Positions 1 through 6,335 of a stretch of DNA of 6,335 nt are shown in pieces. The notes below the pieces were generated by a model. That model saw only the letters and a program-made list of their open reading frames with translations, was not told the origin of the DNA and ran no database searches. This DNA is from an uncultured Ruminococcus sp. (GTDB lineage: Bacteria > Bacillota > Clostridia > Oscillospirales > CAG-272), in NCBI GenBank assembly GCA_902778205.1, contig CACYWX010000191.1, positions 1 to 6,335 of the forward strand, read 5' to 3'. The translations under genes and the position numbers were made by a program. Every line of letters starts with the position of its first letter. Positions within the stretch are counted from its first letter, which is position 1.

Positions 1-2
1 AC

Positions 3-1178
3 AACGGCGACATCTGGATCACGCCCTCCGGCATCGACAAGGGCAGCCTCACCCGCGACGACATCATGCTCGTGAAGCCCGACGGCACCGTCATCGGCCC
101 GCACAAGCCCTCCGTGGAGCTGCCGTTCCACCGCGACATCTATCGTCTGCGTCCCGATCTGGGCGCCATCCTGCACGCCCATCCCCCGACGCTGGTGGCC
201 TTCTCGCTGGCCCGCAAGATCCCCGAGATTCGCCTCGTGCCCTCCGTGTCCGCCATCTGCGGCGAGGTCTCCATGGCCAAGTACGAGGTGCCCGGCAGCG
301 AAAAGCTGGGCGAGTATCTGTCCGCCGAGTTCGCGAAGGGCTTCAACACCGTCATGATGGAGAATCACGGCGTGTGCTGCGGCGCCAGCGACCTGTTCCA
401 CGCCTTCATGGCGTTTGAGACGCTGGATTTCTGCGGCCGCATCGAGATCGACGCCCGCAAGCTGGGCGAGCCGCACCTGCTCACCCCCACCCAGATCGCC
501 ATGGACAGCTCCAAGGCCCATCCTCCGCTCGACGCCTTCGTGGCGCGCCAGATCTCCAGCGAGGAGTGCGCCGCCCGCCGCGACATGTGCAACCTGATCC
601 ACCGCGCGTATGACCAGCGCCTGTTCAACAGCACGCAGGGCACCTTCTCGCAGCGCCTGTCGGACGGCTCCTTCCTCATCACGCCCTACAAGAAGGACCG
701 CAAGTACCTCGAGCCCGAGGACATCGTGCGCATCAAGAACGGCATGTGCGAGGAAGGCAAGACACCCAGCCGCTCGGCGCTTCTGCACAAGGCCATCTAC
801 GAGCGCCATCCGGAGATCGGCTCCGTGATCATCGCCCATCCGCCGGCCATCATGGCCTTCGCCTGCACCGACGCCGCGTTCGACTCCCGCACCATCCCGG
901 AGAGCTACATCAACCTGCGCGACGTGAAGCGCCTGCCCTACGCCTCCTCTTCGCAGGACATCGAAGGCACGGCCAACACCCTGTGCGAGACCACGCCGGT
1001 GCTCATCATCGACAACCAGTGCGTGATCGTGGCGGGCAGCACGCTGCTCAACGCCTTCGACCGCCTCGAGGTGCTGGACTACAGCGCCAAGGCCATCATC
1101 GCCGCGCGCGACATCGGCCCGCTGGTCATGATCAGCCCTGAGCAGGTGAAGGACATCGAAGTCGCGTTCAACCTGTAA
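3..1178 (+). CDS. Tandem class II aldolase/adducin-family protein, 5' end outside the window
   Basis: Visible 391 residues in frame from base 3. The ATG at 66 is internal, because codons before it already carry the family motif ITPSG (residues 6-10) and no stop precedes them. Class II aldolases bind a metal and cleave or epimerise sugar phosphates; the adducin-like tandem forms have no assigned substrate. Domain 1 (to about residue 160) keeps the metal-site pattern of fuculose-phosphate aldolase: E39 in PSVELPFH, H58 and H60 in LHAHPP, and H122 in ENHG. Domain 2 (about 190-391) repeats the fold (SQRL.DGSFLITP, IIAHPPAIMAF) but has lost most ligands: the Glu position is S258, the first His is I277, H279 remains, and the NHG His is Q339. 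No signal peptide can be judged. All 23 Arg codons are CGC or CGT, and glycine is GGC throughout as far as I read, unlike the genes after base 1900. Probably cytosolic; the true substrate is unknown. Confidence 0.92.
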   Translation, partial: NGDIWITPSGIDKGSLTRDDIMLVKPDGTVIGPHKPSVELPFHRDIYRLRPDLGAILHAHPPTLVAFSLARKIPEIRLVPSVSAICGEVSMAKYEVPGSEKLGEYLSAEFAKGFNTVMMENHGVCCGASDLFHAFMAFETLDFCGRIEIDARKLGEPHLLTPTQIAMDSSKAHPPLDAFVARQISSEECAARRDMCNLIHRAYDQRLFNSTQGTFSQRLSDGSFLITPYKKDRKYLEPEDIVRIKNGMCEEGKTPSRSALLHKAIYERHPEIGSVIIAHPPAIMAFACTDAAFDSRTIPESYINLRDVKRLPYASSSQDIEGTANTLCETTPVLIIDNQCVIVAGSTLLNAFDRLEVLDYSAKAIIAARDIGPLVMISPEQVKDIEVAFNL

Positions 1179-1191
1179 TCGCTTACACAAA

Positions 1192-1226
1192 ACGGAGCTT
1201 TCCCGCGCGGAAGGCTCTGTTTTTTT
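1192..1226 (+). terminator. Intrinsic terminator of the aldolase gene
   Basis: A 12-bp stem pairs 1192-1203 with 1209-1220, with two G-T wobbles and a 5-base loop, and runs directly into seven T residues (1220-1226). It begins 14 bases after the aldolase stop codon. This is a textbook Rho-independent terminator, so the aldolase transcript should not read into the genes downstream. Confidence 0.93.
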
Positions 1227-1276
1227 CGTCGAGACGGGTTCATTCAACAGAAACGTGAACAATACACAGACGGAAA

Positions 1277-1477
1277 GGCTCCCCTGCAAAGGGGAGCTGG
1301 CGCCGTCAGGCGACTGAGGGGTCAGCAGCGCACGAACATAGCTACTATTGAAATGACTGGCGCAGAGGATCATGCTTCCCTCTCGCTTGCAGCCTCGCTG
1401 TTCGCTCCCCACCCCTCAGTCAGCTAACGCTGACAGCTCCCCTGACGCTCCGCTAGGCCTGCGGCCGCAGGGGAGCC
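1277..1477. repeat. Inverted-repeat element (REP/MITE-like) with hairpin-forming arms
   Basis: The left arm is 1277-1322 and the right arm 1411-1477, in opposite orientation. They share an 11-bp perfect outer end (1277-1287 with 1467-1477), a 10-bp middle block (1290-1299 with 1434-1443) and an 11-bp perfect inner end (1312-1322 with 1411-1421). Each arm also folds on itself. The left has an 8-bp stem 1278-1285/1290-1297. The right has an 8-bp stem 1436-1443/1469-1476, a 6-bp hairpin 1419-1424/1429-1434 and a 14-bp palindrome 1458-1471. The 88 bases between the arms hold no recognisable gene. No transposase is present, so any movement would be non-autonomous. From memory, units ending in gctcccct...gactgagggg recur in Oscillospirales intergenic regions; I cannot check this here. 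No clear target-site duplication is seen. Confidence 0.78.
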
Positions 1478-1563
1478 TCCTTGTATTCGCTTCCTCCCCG
1501 TTCCTATTCCGAGTAACTTATAATTGCGCATTATTGTTTTCTCAAACAGCCGACCGCTTCCAT

Positions 1564-1592
1564 TTGACTTTCCCCTCAAAAAATCGTATAAT
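1564..1592 (+). promoter_or_regulatory. Near-consensus sigma-A promoter for the fusion gene
   Basis: The -35 TTGACT is at 1564-1569 and a perfect -10 TATAAT at 1587-1592, separated by 17 bases, the optimal spacing. Transcription should start near 1599, giving a leader of about 29 bases before the ATG at 1628. The surrounding 1500-1600 region is clearly AT-richer than its flanks. No operator or riboswitch is evident. Confidence 0.85.
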
Positions 1593-1608
1593 TGATGAAG
1601 TACTTTCC

Positions 1609-1614
1609 GGGAGG
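1609..1614 (+). promoter_or_regulatory. Ribosome binding site with long spacing before the fusion gene
   Basis: GGGAGG at 1609-1614 is the only Shine-Dalgarno candidate upstream of the ATG at 1628. It leaves 13 bases to the start, longer than the 5 bases of the two following genes. The start is nonetheless supported because MYNELT is, as I recall, a usual beginning of GreA-type proteins. Confidence 0.6.
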
Positions 1615-1627
1615 CAGAACATAGAAC

Positions 1628-3070
1628 ATGTATAACGAACTGACCCGAGGCGATCTCAAGAAGATGCAGGAGGAGATCGACTACCGCCTGTCGGTGGTGC
1701 GGCCCAGGCTGATGGAGGATCTGCAGGCCGCGCGCGCCATGGGCGATCTGAGCGAGAACTTTGAATACAAAACCGCCAAGCGAGAGCTGGGCAAATGCAA
1801 CAGCCGCATCCGCTACCTCCAGCGCATGATCAACACCGCGCGTGTGATCTCCGAGAACAGCGCGGCGGACGCCATCGGCCTTTACGACCGCGTGGAGATC
1901 CTCTCCGAGGGCCATTCCCATCCGGCGCTGTTCGGGGACGCCACCGTCCGCCGGGGCCTCTGCCATTACGGACTCACCCCGGAGGAGGCGTCCGAATACA
2001 TCCATTCCACCTGCGTGGAGATCACCCCCGTGGGATGCTCCAACGTCTGGGTGGCCTCGCCTTATATGAACCTGCCCGGGGAGCTTCTGGCGGTGTTCCC
2101 ATCCGATGACGGGGATGCCCCGGACAGCATGGACGCCTTCCTCGATCGGTATTTCGCCCGCATCGCCTCCCTCATCCGGGAGAACTGCCGCCGGGAGAGC
2201 CTGTACCGGTACGAGCGGGCCAAATACTGCGCGGATCCCCTTCTGTCCTGCTTCGTCCGGGACTGCCTGGAGCGCGGCGTCGACATCGAGGAGGGAGGCG
2301 CGCGGTACAACTGGATCATGCCGTCCTTCGTGGGAGTGGCCAACGCCGCCGACGCCCTCTACGCCGTCCGGACCCTGATCTACGAGCGGCACGAAACCAC
2401 CTTCGCGGACTGGAGGCGGGCCCTGGACACGGACTACGCGGACGATCCCATCCTGCTGGCCCGGATCCGCGCCCTGCCCAAATACGGCTCCGACGACCGG
2501 GATCCCGGCTCTCCCGACGCCTATGTAAAGCAGATCGCGGAATTTCTGGCGGCGGAATGCGAAAAGCACCGGGTCCCTCTCACCGACGGAGACGACGGAC
2601 GATCCTCCCGCCTGATTCCCTCCCTGTTCTGCTGGATCATGCACGATCACTTCGGCCGTTCCACCGGAGCCACACCGGACGGGCGGCGGGCGGGCTTTCC
2701 TCTGGGGGACGGCTCCGGTCCGGCTCAGGGGAGAGAGGCGAACGGCCCCACGGCGTCGGTGCTGTCCTCCACCTCATGGGAGCACTGGCCCTTCATCGGC
2801 GGGGTGGCGGTCAACATGAAGTTCTCGAAGTCCCTGTTCACCCGGGAATCCCTCGCCGTCATGAAATCCATCGTGAAGACCTATCTCTCCCGGGGCGGCT
2901 TCGAGCTGCAGATCAACGTGACGGACCGGGAGACCCTGGAGCGTGCCCGGGCCTGTCCCGCGGAATACGAGGATCTGGTGGTCCGCATCGGCGGCTACAG
3001 CGACTACTTCACCCGGCTCTCCCCCACCATGCAGGAGGAGGTCATCCTCCGCACGGAGCACGGGATCTGA
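1628..3070 (+). CDS. Chimeric ORF: GreA N-terminal domain fused to C-terminal half of a glycyl radical enzyme
   Basis: 480 residues. Residues 1-92 match the N-terminal coiled coil of GreA/GreB, which enters the RNA polymerase secondary channel and stimulates cleavage of backtracked RNA. The tip GDLSENFEY (39-47) keeps the acidic pair D40 and E43, equivalent to D41 and E44 of E. coli GreA. The C-terminal FKBP-like domain of GreA is absent. From about residue 95 the protein is a pyruvate formate-lyase/glycerol dehydratase-type glycyl radical enzyme: HPALFGD (97-103), the active-site loop TCVE with C129 and E131, TPDGRRAG (349-356), and the glycyl radical motif RIGGYS with G456. The C129-G456 distance of 327 residues is normal for the family. 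The first 400 or so residues of the usual 750-850 are missing, so half the barrel is absent and catalysis by itself is unlikely. No activating enzyme is in the window. CGG supplies 1 of 11 Arg codons before the join and 21 of 34 after it. A deletion or recombination product or an assembly chimera are the main explanations. Confidence 0.88.
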   Translation: MYNELTRGDLKKMQEEIDYRLSVVRPRLMEDLQAARAMGDLSENFEYKTAKRELGKCNSRIRYLQRMINTARVISENSAADAIGLYDRVEILSEGHSHPALFGDATVRRGLCHYGLTPEEASEYIHSTCVEITPVGCSNVWVASPYMNLPGELLAVFPSDDGDAPDSMDAFLDRYFARIASLIRENCRRESLYRYERAKYCADPLLSCFVRDCLERGVDIEEGGARYNWIMPSFVGVANAADALYAVRTLIYERHETTFADWRRALDTDYADDPILLARIRALPKYGSDDRDPGSPDAYVKQIAEFLAAECEKHRVPLTDGDDGRSSRLIPSLFCWIMHDHFGRSTGATPDGRRAGFPLGDGSGPAQGREANGPTASVLSSTSWEHWPFIGGVAVNMKFSKSLFTRESLAVMKSIVKTYLSRGGFELQINVTDRETLERARACPAEYEDLVVRIGGYSDYFTRLSPTMQEEVILRTEHGI

Positions 3071-3083
3071 CCGTCACGGGACC

Positions 3084-3088
3084 GGAGG
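3084..3088 (+). promoter_or_regulatory. Ribosome binding site fixing the lipoprotein start
   Basis: GGAGG lies 5 bases before the ATG at 3094. It decides this start against the longer in-frame opening from 2557, which overlaps the preceding gene, and the internal ATG at 3118. Confidence 0.85.
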
Positions 3089-3093
3089 TATTC

Positions 3094-4140
3094 ATGAATC
3101 AGAAAGGAAAACGGGCCATGGCCGTACTGATCGACTTATCCCTCCTCATGGGAGGCCTCCCCGCATGCCGGAACACCCCTCCCGCCGACCCTGCCGTCAT
3201 CTCAGGCGGGACCACCACCCATCAGGACCCGGACGCCCCGAAGGTCATCGAATCGAAGGAGCTGACGGAGTTCTCCGCATCCATGTTCCTGGACACCCGC
3301 TGGCGGGGAGACGAGGAGCGCAGCTTCGCCTTTGCGGTGGGACCGGACGAGCAGGGCGTTCTCACGGCGTCCGAGTCTCATACCGGCATCAGTCATCCTG
3401 CCGACGGAGCGCTTCTGGATTCTCTTGCGGAGGTTATCGCAAAAAACGATCTGGCCGCGCAGAACGGTCTGTATGACGTGACCGCCGGCCTGCCCTACGA
3501 ATTCGAGCCCTTTCCCTTCCGGGCCGTCTACGCCTCGGGTGAGGAGCTGACCTTCACCGTCAACAACAATCCCACCGCCGCCTGGGCTGAGGAGGTTTAT
3601 GACGTGTTCGCCGGATGGTTTTCGGCACACGGGATCGACGCTCTGGAGCCTTCCCGGGACAGCACGCCCCTGACGCGGTTCATTATGCAGGTCACCGAGG
3701 GGACGCGGACTGTCTGGTACACGGACATCACCGTATCCGAGGAGGAGGCCGTCGACGGGGAGACGTACCTGTTCGGGCGGCTGATCCTGAACAACGGAAA
3801 CGTCATCCGGAACGAAGGCCGGTACTGCCGCATCACGGAGGAGCTGTACGAGGGGATCCGCTCCCTCATCGACGCCACGGATCTGGAGAAGAACTACAAC
3901 TTCAGCTTCTATAACCGGCAGACGGGATCCATGGACAACCACGATCTGGGCTACTACGGCATGGGTCCTCTGACAACGGCGGACAACGAACCGGACGCGG
4001 AGGGCCTTGCCCTGACCCTGTACATGGAATTTGAAAGCGGCTTTTCCATGAACATCGAAACGAAAAAAGCCAGCGAGATCGAAGGGATGCGCTCCCTGAT
4101 CGACGCGCTGGAGGCATATCTGGACCCGCTGTTCGGCTGA
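3094..4140 (+). CDS. Predicted lipoprotein with two related modules, unknown function
   Basis: 348 residues. It opens with KGKR followed by a hydrophobic stretch and a lipobox LPAC with C25, so export and lipid anchoring are likely, although D14 inside the hydrophobic segment makes the signal imperfect. A Pro/Thr/Asp-rich linker (26-52) follows. Two modules of similar plan follow at about 60-178 and 195-346. Each has beta-rich sequence, then a helix ending in D-L (LLDSLAEVIAKNDL 107-120; LYEGIRSLIDATDL 251-264), then a Y-x-SGE-like strand with N-rich turn (146-160; 310-322), then a closing helix ending in a hydrophobic residue pair. I do not recognise a named family; such duplicated lipoproteins occur in gut Clostridia as uncharacterised proteins. 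It starts 23 bases after the fusion gene with its own ribosome binding site, so co-transcription is likely. Arg is mostly CGG, as in the glycyl-radical half and unlike the aldolase. Confidence 0.85.
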   Translation: MNQKGKRAMAVLIDLSLLMGGLPACRNTPPADPAVISGGTTTHQDPDAPKVIESKELTEFSASMFLDTRWRGDEERSFAFAVGPDEQGVLTASESHTGISHPADGALLDSLAEVIAKNDLAAQNGLYDVTAGLPYEFEPFPFRAVYASGEELTFTVNNNPTAAWAEEVYDVFAGWFSAHGIDALEPSRDSTPLTRFIMQVTEGTRTVWYTDITVSEEEAVDGETYLFGRLILNNGNVIRNEGRYCRITEELYEGIRSLIDATDLEKNYNFSFYNRQTGSMDNHDLGYYGMGPLTTADNEPDAEGLALTLYMEFESGFSMNIETKKASEIEGMRSLIDALEAYLDPLFG

Positions 4141-4185
4141 ACGAGCAGTCCTGAAGCCATGCAAAACTCATTATCCAATCCATAC

Positions 4186-4191
4186 AGGAGG
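4186..4191 (+). promoter_or_regulatory. Consensus ribosome binding site of the solute-binding protein
   Basis: AGGAGG is 5 bases before the ATG at 4197. The 56-base gap before that ATG shows no convincing -35/-10 pair and no terminator hairpin, which favours read-through from the gene before. Confidence 0.88.
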
Positions 4192-4196
4192 AACCC

Positions 4197-5702
4197 ATGA
4201 AAGAAAGCAAACTCAAGCGTCTTCTCTGCCTTGTCCTCTCCGGCATCCTCACCCTCTCCGCCCTCTCCTGCGCCAACGGCGAGACGCCCGAGGAGACAGG
4301 GTCCACCGTGTCGCCCGAGGCCGGGACCGTGACCGAAGAGCCAGAGGAGACCGAGAAGCCCTATCTGGACAACCTGCCCGAGACCATGGATCTGGACGGC
4401 TACGAATTCCGGTTTCTGACCGCCGAAGAAACCGACTCCGTGGAGCTGAACGACGACAACACCGGCACCCCGCTGGACGCCACCATTTCCGACGCCTACT
4501 GGCGGCGCAACGAAGCCCTGGCCTCCCGCATGAACGCCTCCATGATCCTGTGCGAGAAGACCGGCTACGGCAATTTCTCCGCCACGGCCACCCAGTCCGT
4601 CACGGCGGGCAGCGACGACTACGACGTATTCTGCGGCCACACCCGGTTCAACGTGGCGCTGGCGGCGTCCGGATACATCATGAAGATGAACGAGAACGGG
4701 TTCATGGACACCATCGACCTGTCCGCGCCCTACTGGAGCCAGCTCTTCATCGAGAACATCAACTACCGGGACAACATCTACTGGCTCACCGGCGACCTGA
4801 CCCACAACTTCATCGCCATCATCTACGCCATGTTCGTCAACGGCACCGTCTGGGGCAACTTCTATCCCGGCGAGGACGTGTACGGCATGGTGCTGGAGGG
4901 CGGCTGGACCCTGGACAAGATGGCCTCCCTCTGCGAGGGCGTGTATCAGGATCTGAACGGCAACTCCGAGGTGGACAAGGCGGACGCCTTCGGCGTGGTC
5001 ATGCAGAAGGGCCACACCCTGAACGGCATGGTCTTCGCCAACGGCGTCACCTACACGGGCATCGACGACGACGGGAACTACTCCGTGGTGCTGAACAACG
5101 AGCACACCGTGAACGTGTTCAACAAGCTGCACTCCATCTTCTATGACACCAGCTACGCCATCATGCTGGAGAACGCGGACTTCGACGGCACCGCCGTGGA
5201 GATGTTCACCGGCGACCGCCTGCTGTTCTGCCCCTACACCATCGGTCTGGCCGGAAACGAGAAGGTCCGGAACATGGAGTCCGACTTCATGATCATCCCT
5301 CTGCCGAAGTACGACGAGACGCAGGAGACCTACCGGGTCAACCAGTACGACGGCGTTCCGATCTACGGCTGTCCCACCACCGTTCCCACGGACCGCATCC
5401 CCCTCATCGCGGCCTGGCTGGAGGCGGACTGCTCCATGACCTCCCAGCTCGTCATCCCCGCCTACTACGACCTGGCACTGAAGAACAAGTACAGCCGCGA
5501 CGCCACCACGGCCCAGATGATCGATCTGATCCACGACAGCATCACGGCGGACTTCTGCTTCTACTGGGGCGACTCCGTGGGCTCCCTCATGGACATCTTC
5601 TACTCCAACATCCAGAACGAGGAATTCGCCTCCAAGCTGAAGAGCAACGAAAAGGTCTGGGCCAAGACCCTCGGCAAGCTCGTGGCCAAGCTGGAGGGGT
5701 AA
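4197..5702 (+). CDS. Extracellular solute-binding lipoprotein, ABC sugar-importer type
   Basis: 501 residues, a usual length for a carbohydrate-binding component of an ABC importer. A basic start (KESKLKR) and hydrophobic core lead to ALSC with C25, a plausible though non-canonical lipobox, then a Thr/Glu/Pro-rich spacer to about residue 53. YEFRFLTAEE opens the mature fold. Typical features follow: alternation of charged and aromatic surface patches, the PYWSQLFIENINYRDNIYWL stretch (about 178-197), GGWTLDKM, and DLNGNSEVDKADAFG (252-266), an EF-hand-like calcium loop often seen in these proteins. The C-terminal part GVPIYGCPTTVPTDRIPLIAAWLEA fits the hinge and second-lobe region. The ligand cannot be read from the sequence. 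No permease or ATPase gene is present within the window, so it would depend on subunits elsewhere. It is the last gene of the plus-strand run and ends 61 bases before a hairpin terminator. Exact Pfam family was not determined. Confidence 0.85.
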   Translation: MKESKLKRLLCLVLSGILTLSALSCANGETPEETGSTVSPEAGTVTEEPEETEKPYLDNLPETMDLDGYEFRFLTAEETDSVELNDDNTGTPLDATISDAYWRRNEALASRMNASMILCEKTGYGNFSATATQSVTAGSDDYDVFCGHTRFNVALAASGYIMKMNENGFMDTIDLSAPYWSQLFIENINYRDNIYWLTGDLTHNFIAIIYAMFVNGTVWGNFYPGEDVYGMVLEGGWTLDKMASLCEGVYQDLNGNSEVDKADAFGVVMQKGHTLNGMVFANGVTYTGIDDDGNYSVVLNNEHTVNVFNKLHSIFYDTSYAIMLENADFDGTAVEMFTGDRLLFCPYTIGLAGNEKVRNMESDFMIIPLPKYDETQETYRVNQYDGVPIYGCPTTVPTDRIPLIAAWLEADCSMTSQLVIPAYYDLALKNKYSRDATTAQMIDLIHDSITADFCFYWGDSVGSLMDIFYSNIQNEEFASKLKSNEKVWAKTLGKLVAKLEG

Positions 5703-5763
5703 ACGAAATTTCCCTGAGCTTTCCGCTCCTTCTTCCGTACAAAAACGCATAAGCTGAACAAAA

Positions 5764-5818
5764 GGACTGCCGCGCACCTTCTCCCGTATCAGGGAGATAC
5801 GCGGCAGTCCCGTTCTTT
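5764..5818. terminator. Two-part hairpin terminator between converging genes
   Basis: An 11-bp perfect outer stem pairs 5764-5774 with 5800-5810, and a 6-bp inner stem pairs 5780-5785 with 5792-5797 around a 6-base loop. On the plus strand it is followed by a broken T run (cgttcttt). On the minus strand it is followed by TTTT, from the A run at 5760-5763. It can therefore end both the solute-binding gene (+) and the kinase gene (-), whose stop codon at 5817-5819 abuts it. Confidence 0.85.
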
Positions 5819-6335
5819 ATGACTGCATCGGTCTTGCATCCACGGGCGCGGGCTCCGTTTTCAGCCGGAACCAGAAGTTGCTTCCCTGTCCCACTCTGCT
5901 CTGCACGCCGAAGGAGGCGCCGTGGAGCAGGAGGATCCCGCGGACGATGGACAGGCCGAGGCCCGTGCCCATATTGGCTCTCTTGTGGAAGTCATGGGCC
6001 TTGTAGTAACGCTCCCATACCAGGGGCAGATCCTCCTCGGATATGCCGTCTCCGGTGTCGATGACCTCCACCAGGACCTCCGGAGCGCCGTTCTCCCCGG
6101 CCGTCTCAGTCTGCCGGATCAGCACGGTCTTGTCCGCGCCGGTGTAGTTCACCGCGTTGTTGACGAGATTATAGACCACCTGCAGCAGCCGTCCCTCGTC
6201 GCCGCGCACCCAGACATCCCTGTCCGCCTCGAAGCGGATCACGTAGCCGTCGTGCTCCCTCAGCTTCTGGTACCGGTCCAGGGTCCGCCGGATCACCTCC
6301 GTGAAGTTGAACAGCGTCACGTTCAGCTTCTGGGT
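5817..6335 (-). CDS. Sensor histidine kinase, C-terminal ATPase domain, 5' end outside the window
   Basis: 172 visible residues in frame from the window edge. The GTG at 6318-6320 is internal, since the frame stays open to base 6335. This is the HATPase_c catalytic domain that binds ATP and phosphorylates a His in the preceding dimerisation domain, which lies beyond the edge. In order, counting from the edge: N-box QVVYNLVNNAVNYTG (52-66, key N60), G1 box DTGDGI (93-98), F-box VWERYYK (106-112), G2 box GTGLGLS (123-129) and G3 region GQGSNFWF (149-156). All ATP-site motifs are intact, so the domain should be active. The protein ends 11 residues after the last conserved stretch. Sensor domain, membrane segments and response regulator are not visible. 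It converges with the solute-binding gene, so a regulatory link between them is only a guess. Confidence 0.95.
   Translation of the reverse strand, partial: TQKLNVTLFNFTEVIRRTLDRYQKLREHDGYVIRFEADRDVWVRGDEGRLLQVVYNLVNNAVNYTGADKTVLIRQTETAGENGAPEVLVEVIDTGDGISEEDLPLVWERYYKAHDFHKRANMGTGLGLSIVRGILLLHGASFGVQSRVGQGSNFWFRLKTEPAPVDARPMQS

Noticed and set aside
1277..1477. Insertion sequence or CRISPR array
   Set aside because: No transposase and only two inverted arms, with no series of direct repeats and spacers.
1519..1524. A second TATAAT hexamer as an alternative promoter
   Set aside because: The base positions 17 upstream read ccccgt, with no resemblance to a -35 box, whereas the site at 1564-1592 is near consensus.
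1372..1635. 87-residue plus-strand open frame in the intergenic region
   Set aside because: It covers the right arm of the repeat and the promoter, overlaps the start of the fusion gene, and has no family-like sequence.
1628..1910. Missing first half of the glycyl radical enzyme hidden by a frameshift
   Set aside because: Upstream of the join the sequence is GreA in frame, a promoter and a repeat. There is no room for about 400 residues and no matching motif in other frames.
1424..2650. 408-residue open frame on the minus strand opposite the fusion gene
   Set aside because: Low-complexity Gly/Val/Arg composition with no recognisable domain. The plus strand holds clear GreA and glycyl radical motifs.
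2557..3093. Longer start for the lipoprotein gene
   Set aside because: It would overlap the glycyl radical coding region by over 500 bases with Arg/His-rich shadow sequence and would bury the signal peptide. The ribosome binding site at 3084-3088 marks the real start.
3954..5777. 607-residue open frame on the minus strand
   Set aside because: It is a shadow of the solute-binding gene: Val/Gly/His-rich, no motifs, runs through the terminator hairpin, while the plus-strand gene has a signal peptide, lipobox and ribosome binding site.

Overview
The window is GC-rich bacterial DNA with strong Shine-Dalgarno sites, two lipoproteins and a dispersed palindromic repeat of a kind I associate with gut Oscillospirales genomes. 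An uncultured Clostridia (Oscillospirales-like) genome or metagenome contig is the best guess. That guess rests on gene style, not on a marker gene.

Layout. (1) 3-1178 (+): 3'-terminal part of a tandem class II aldolase/adducin-family protein, ending at a strong intrinsic terminator (1192-1226). (2) 1179-1627: a 449-base gene-free stretch holding that terminator, a 201-bp inverted-repeat element (1277-1477) and a near-consensus sigma-A promoter (1564-1592). (3) 1628-3070 (+): one open frame joining the N-terminal coiled-coil domain of a GreA-type transcript-cleavage factor to the C-terminal half of a glycyl radical enzyme of the pyruvate formate-lyase/glycerol dehydratase family. (4) 3094-4140 (+): a predicted lipoprotein with two related modules, function unknown. 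(5) 4197-5702 (+): an extracellular solute-binding lipoprotein of the ABC sugar-importer type, with no permease in the window. (6) 5764-5818: a two-part hairpin serving as terminator for both converging transcripts. (7) 5817-6335 (-): the ATPase end of a sensor histidine kinase, cut by the window edge.

Genes 3 to 5 share a strand, have short gaps (23 and 56 bases) and good ribosome binding sites, and could be one transcript from the promoter at 1564. The most notable feature is the junction near 1900. Both protein family and codon use change there. The aldolase and the GreA part use CGC for Arg and GGC for Gly almost exclusively. The glycyl-radical part and the genes after it use CGG and a mix of glycine codons. 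Either a real recombination placed half a glycyl radical enzyme under a greA promoter, or the contig is a misassembly of two genomes. The sequence alone cannot decide.
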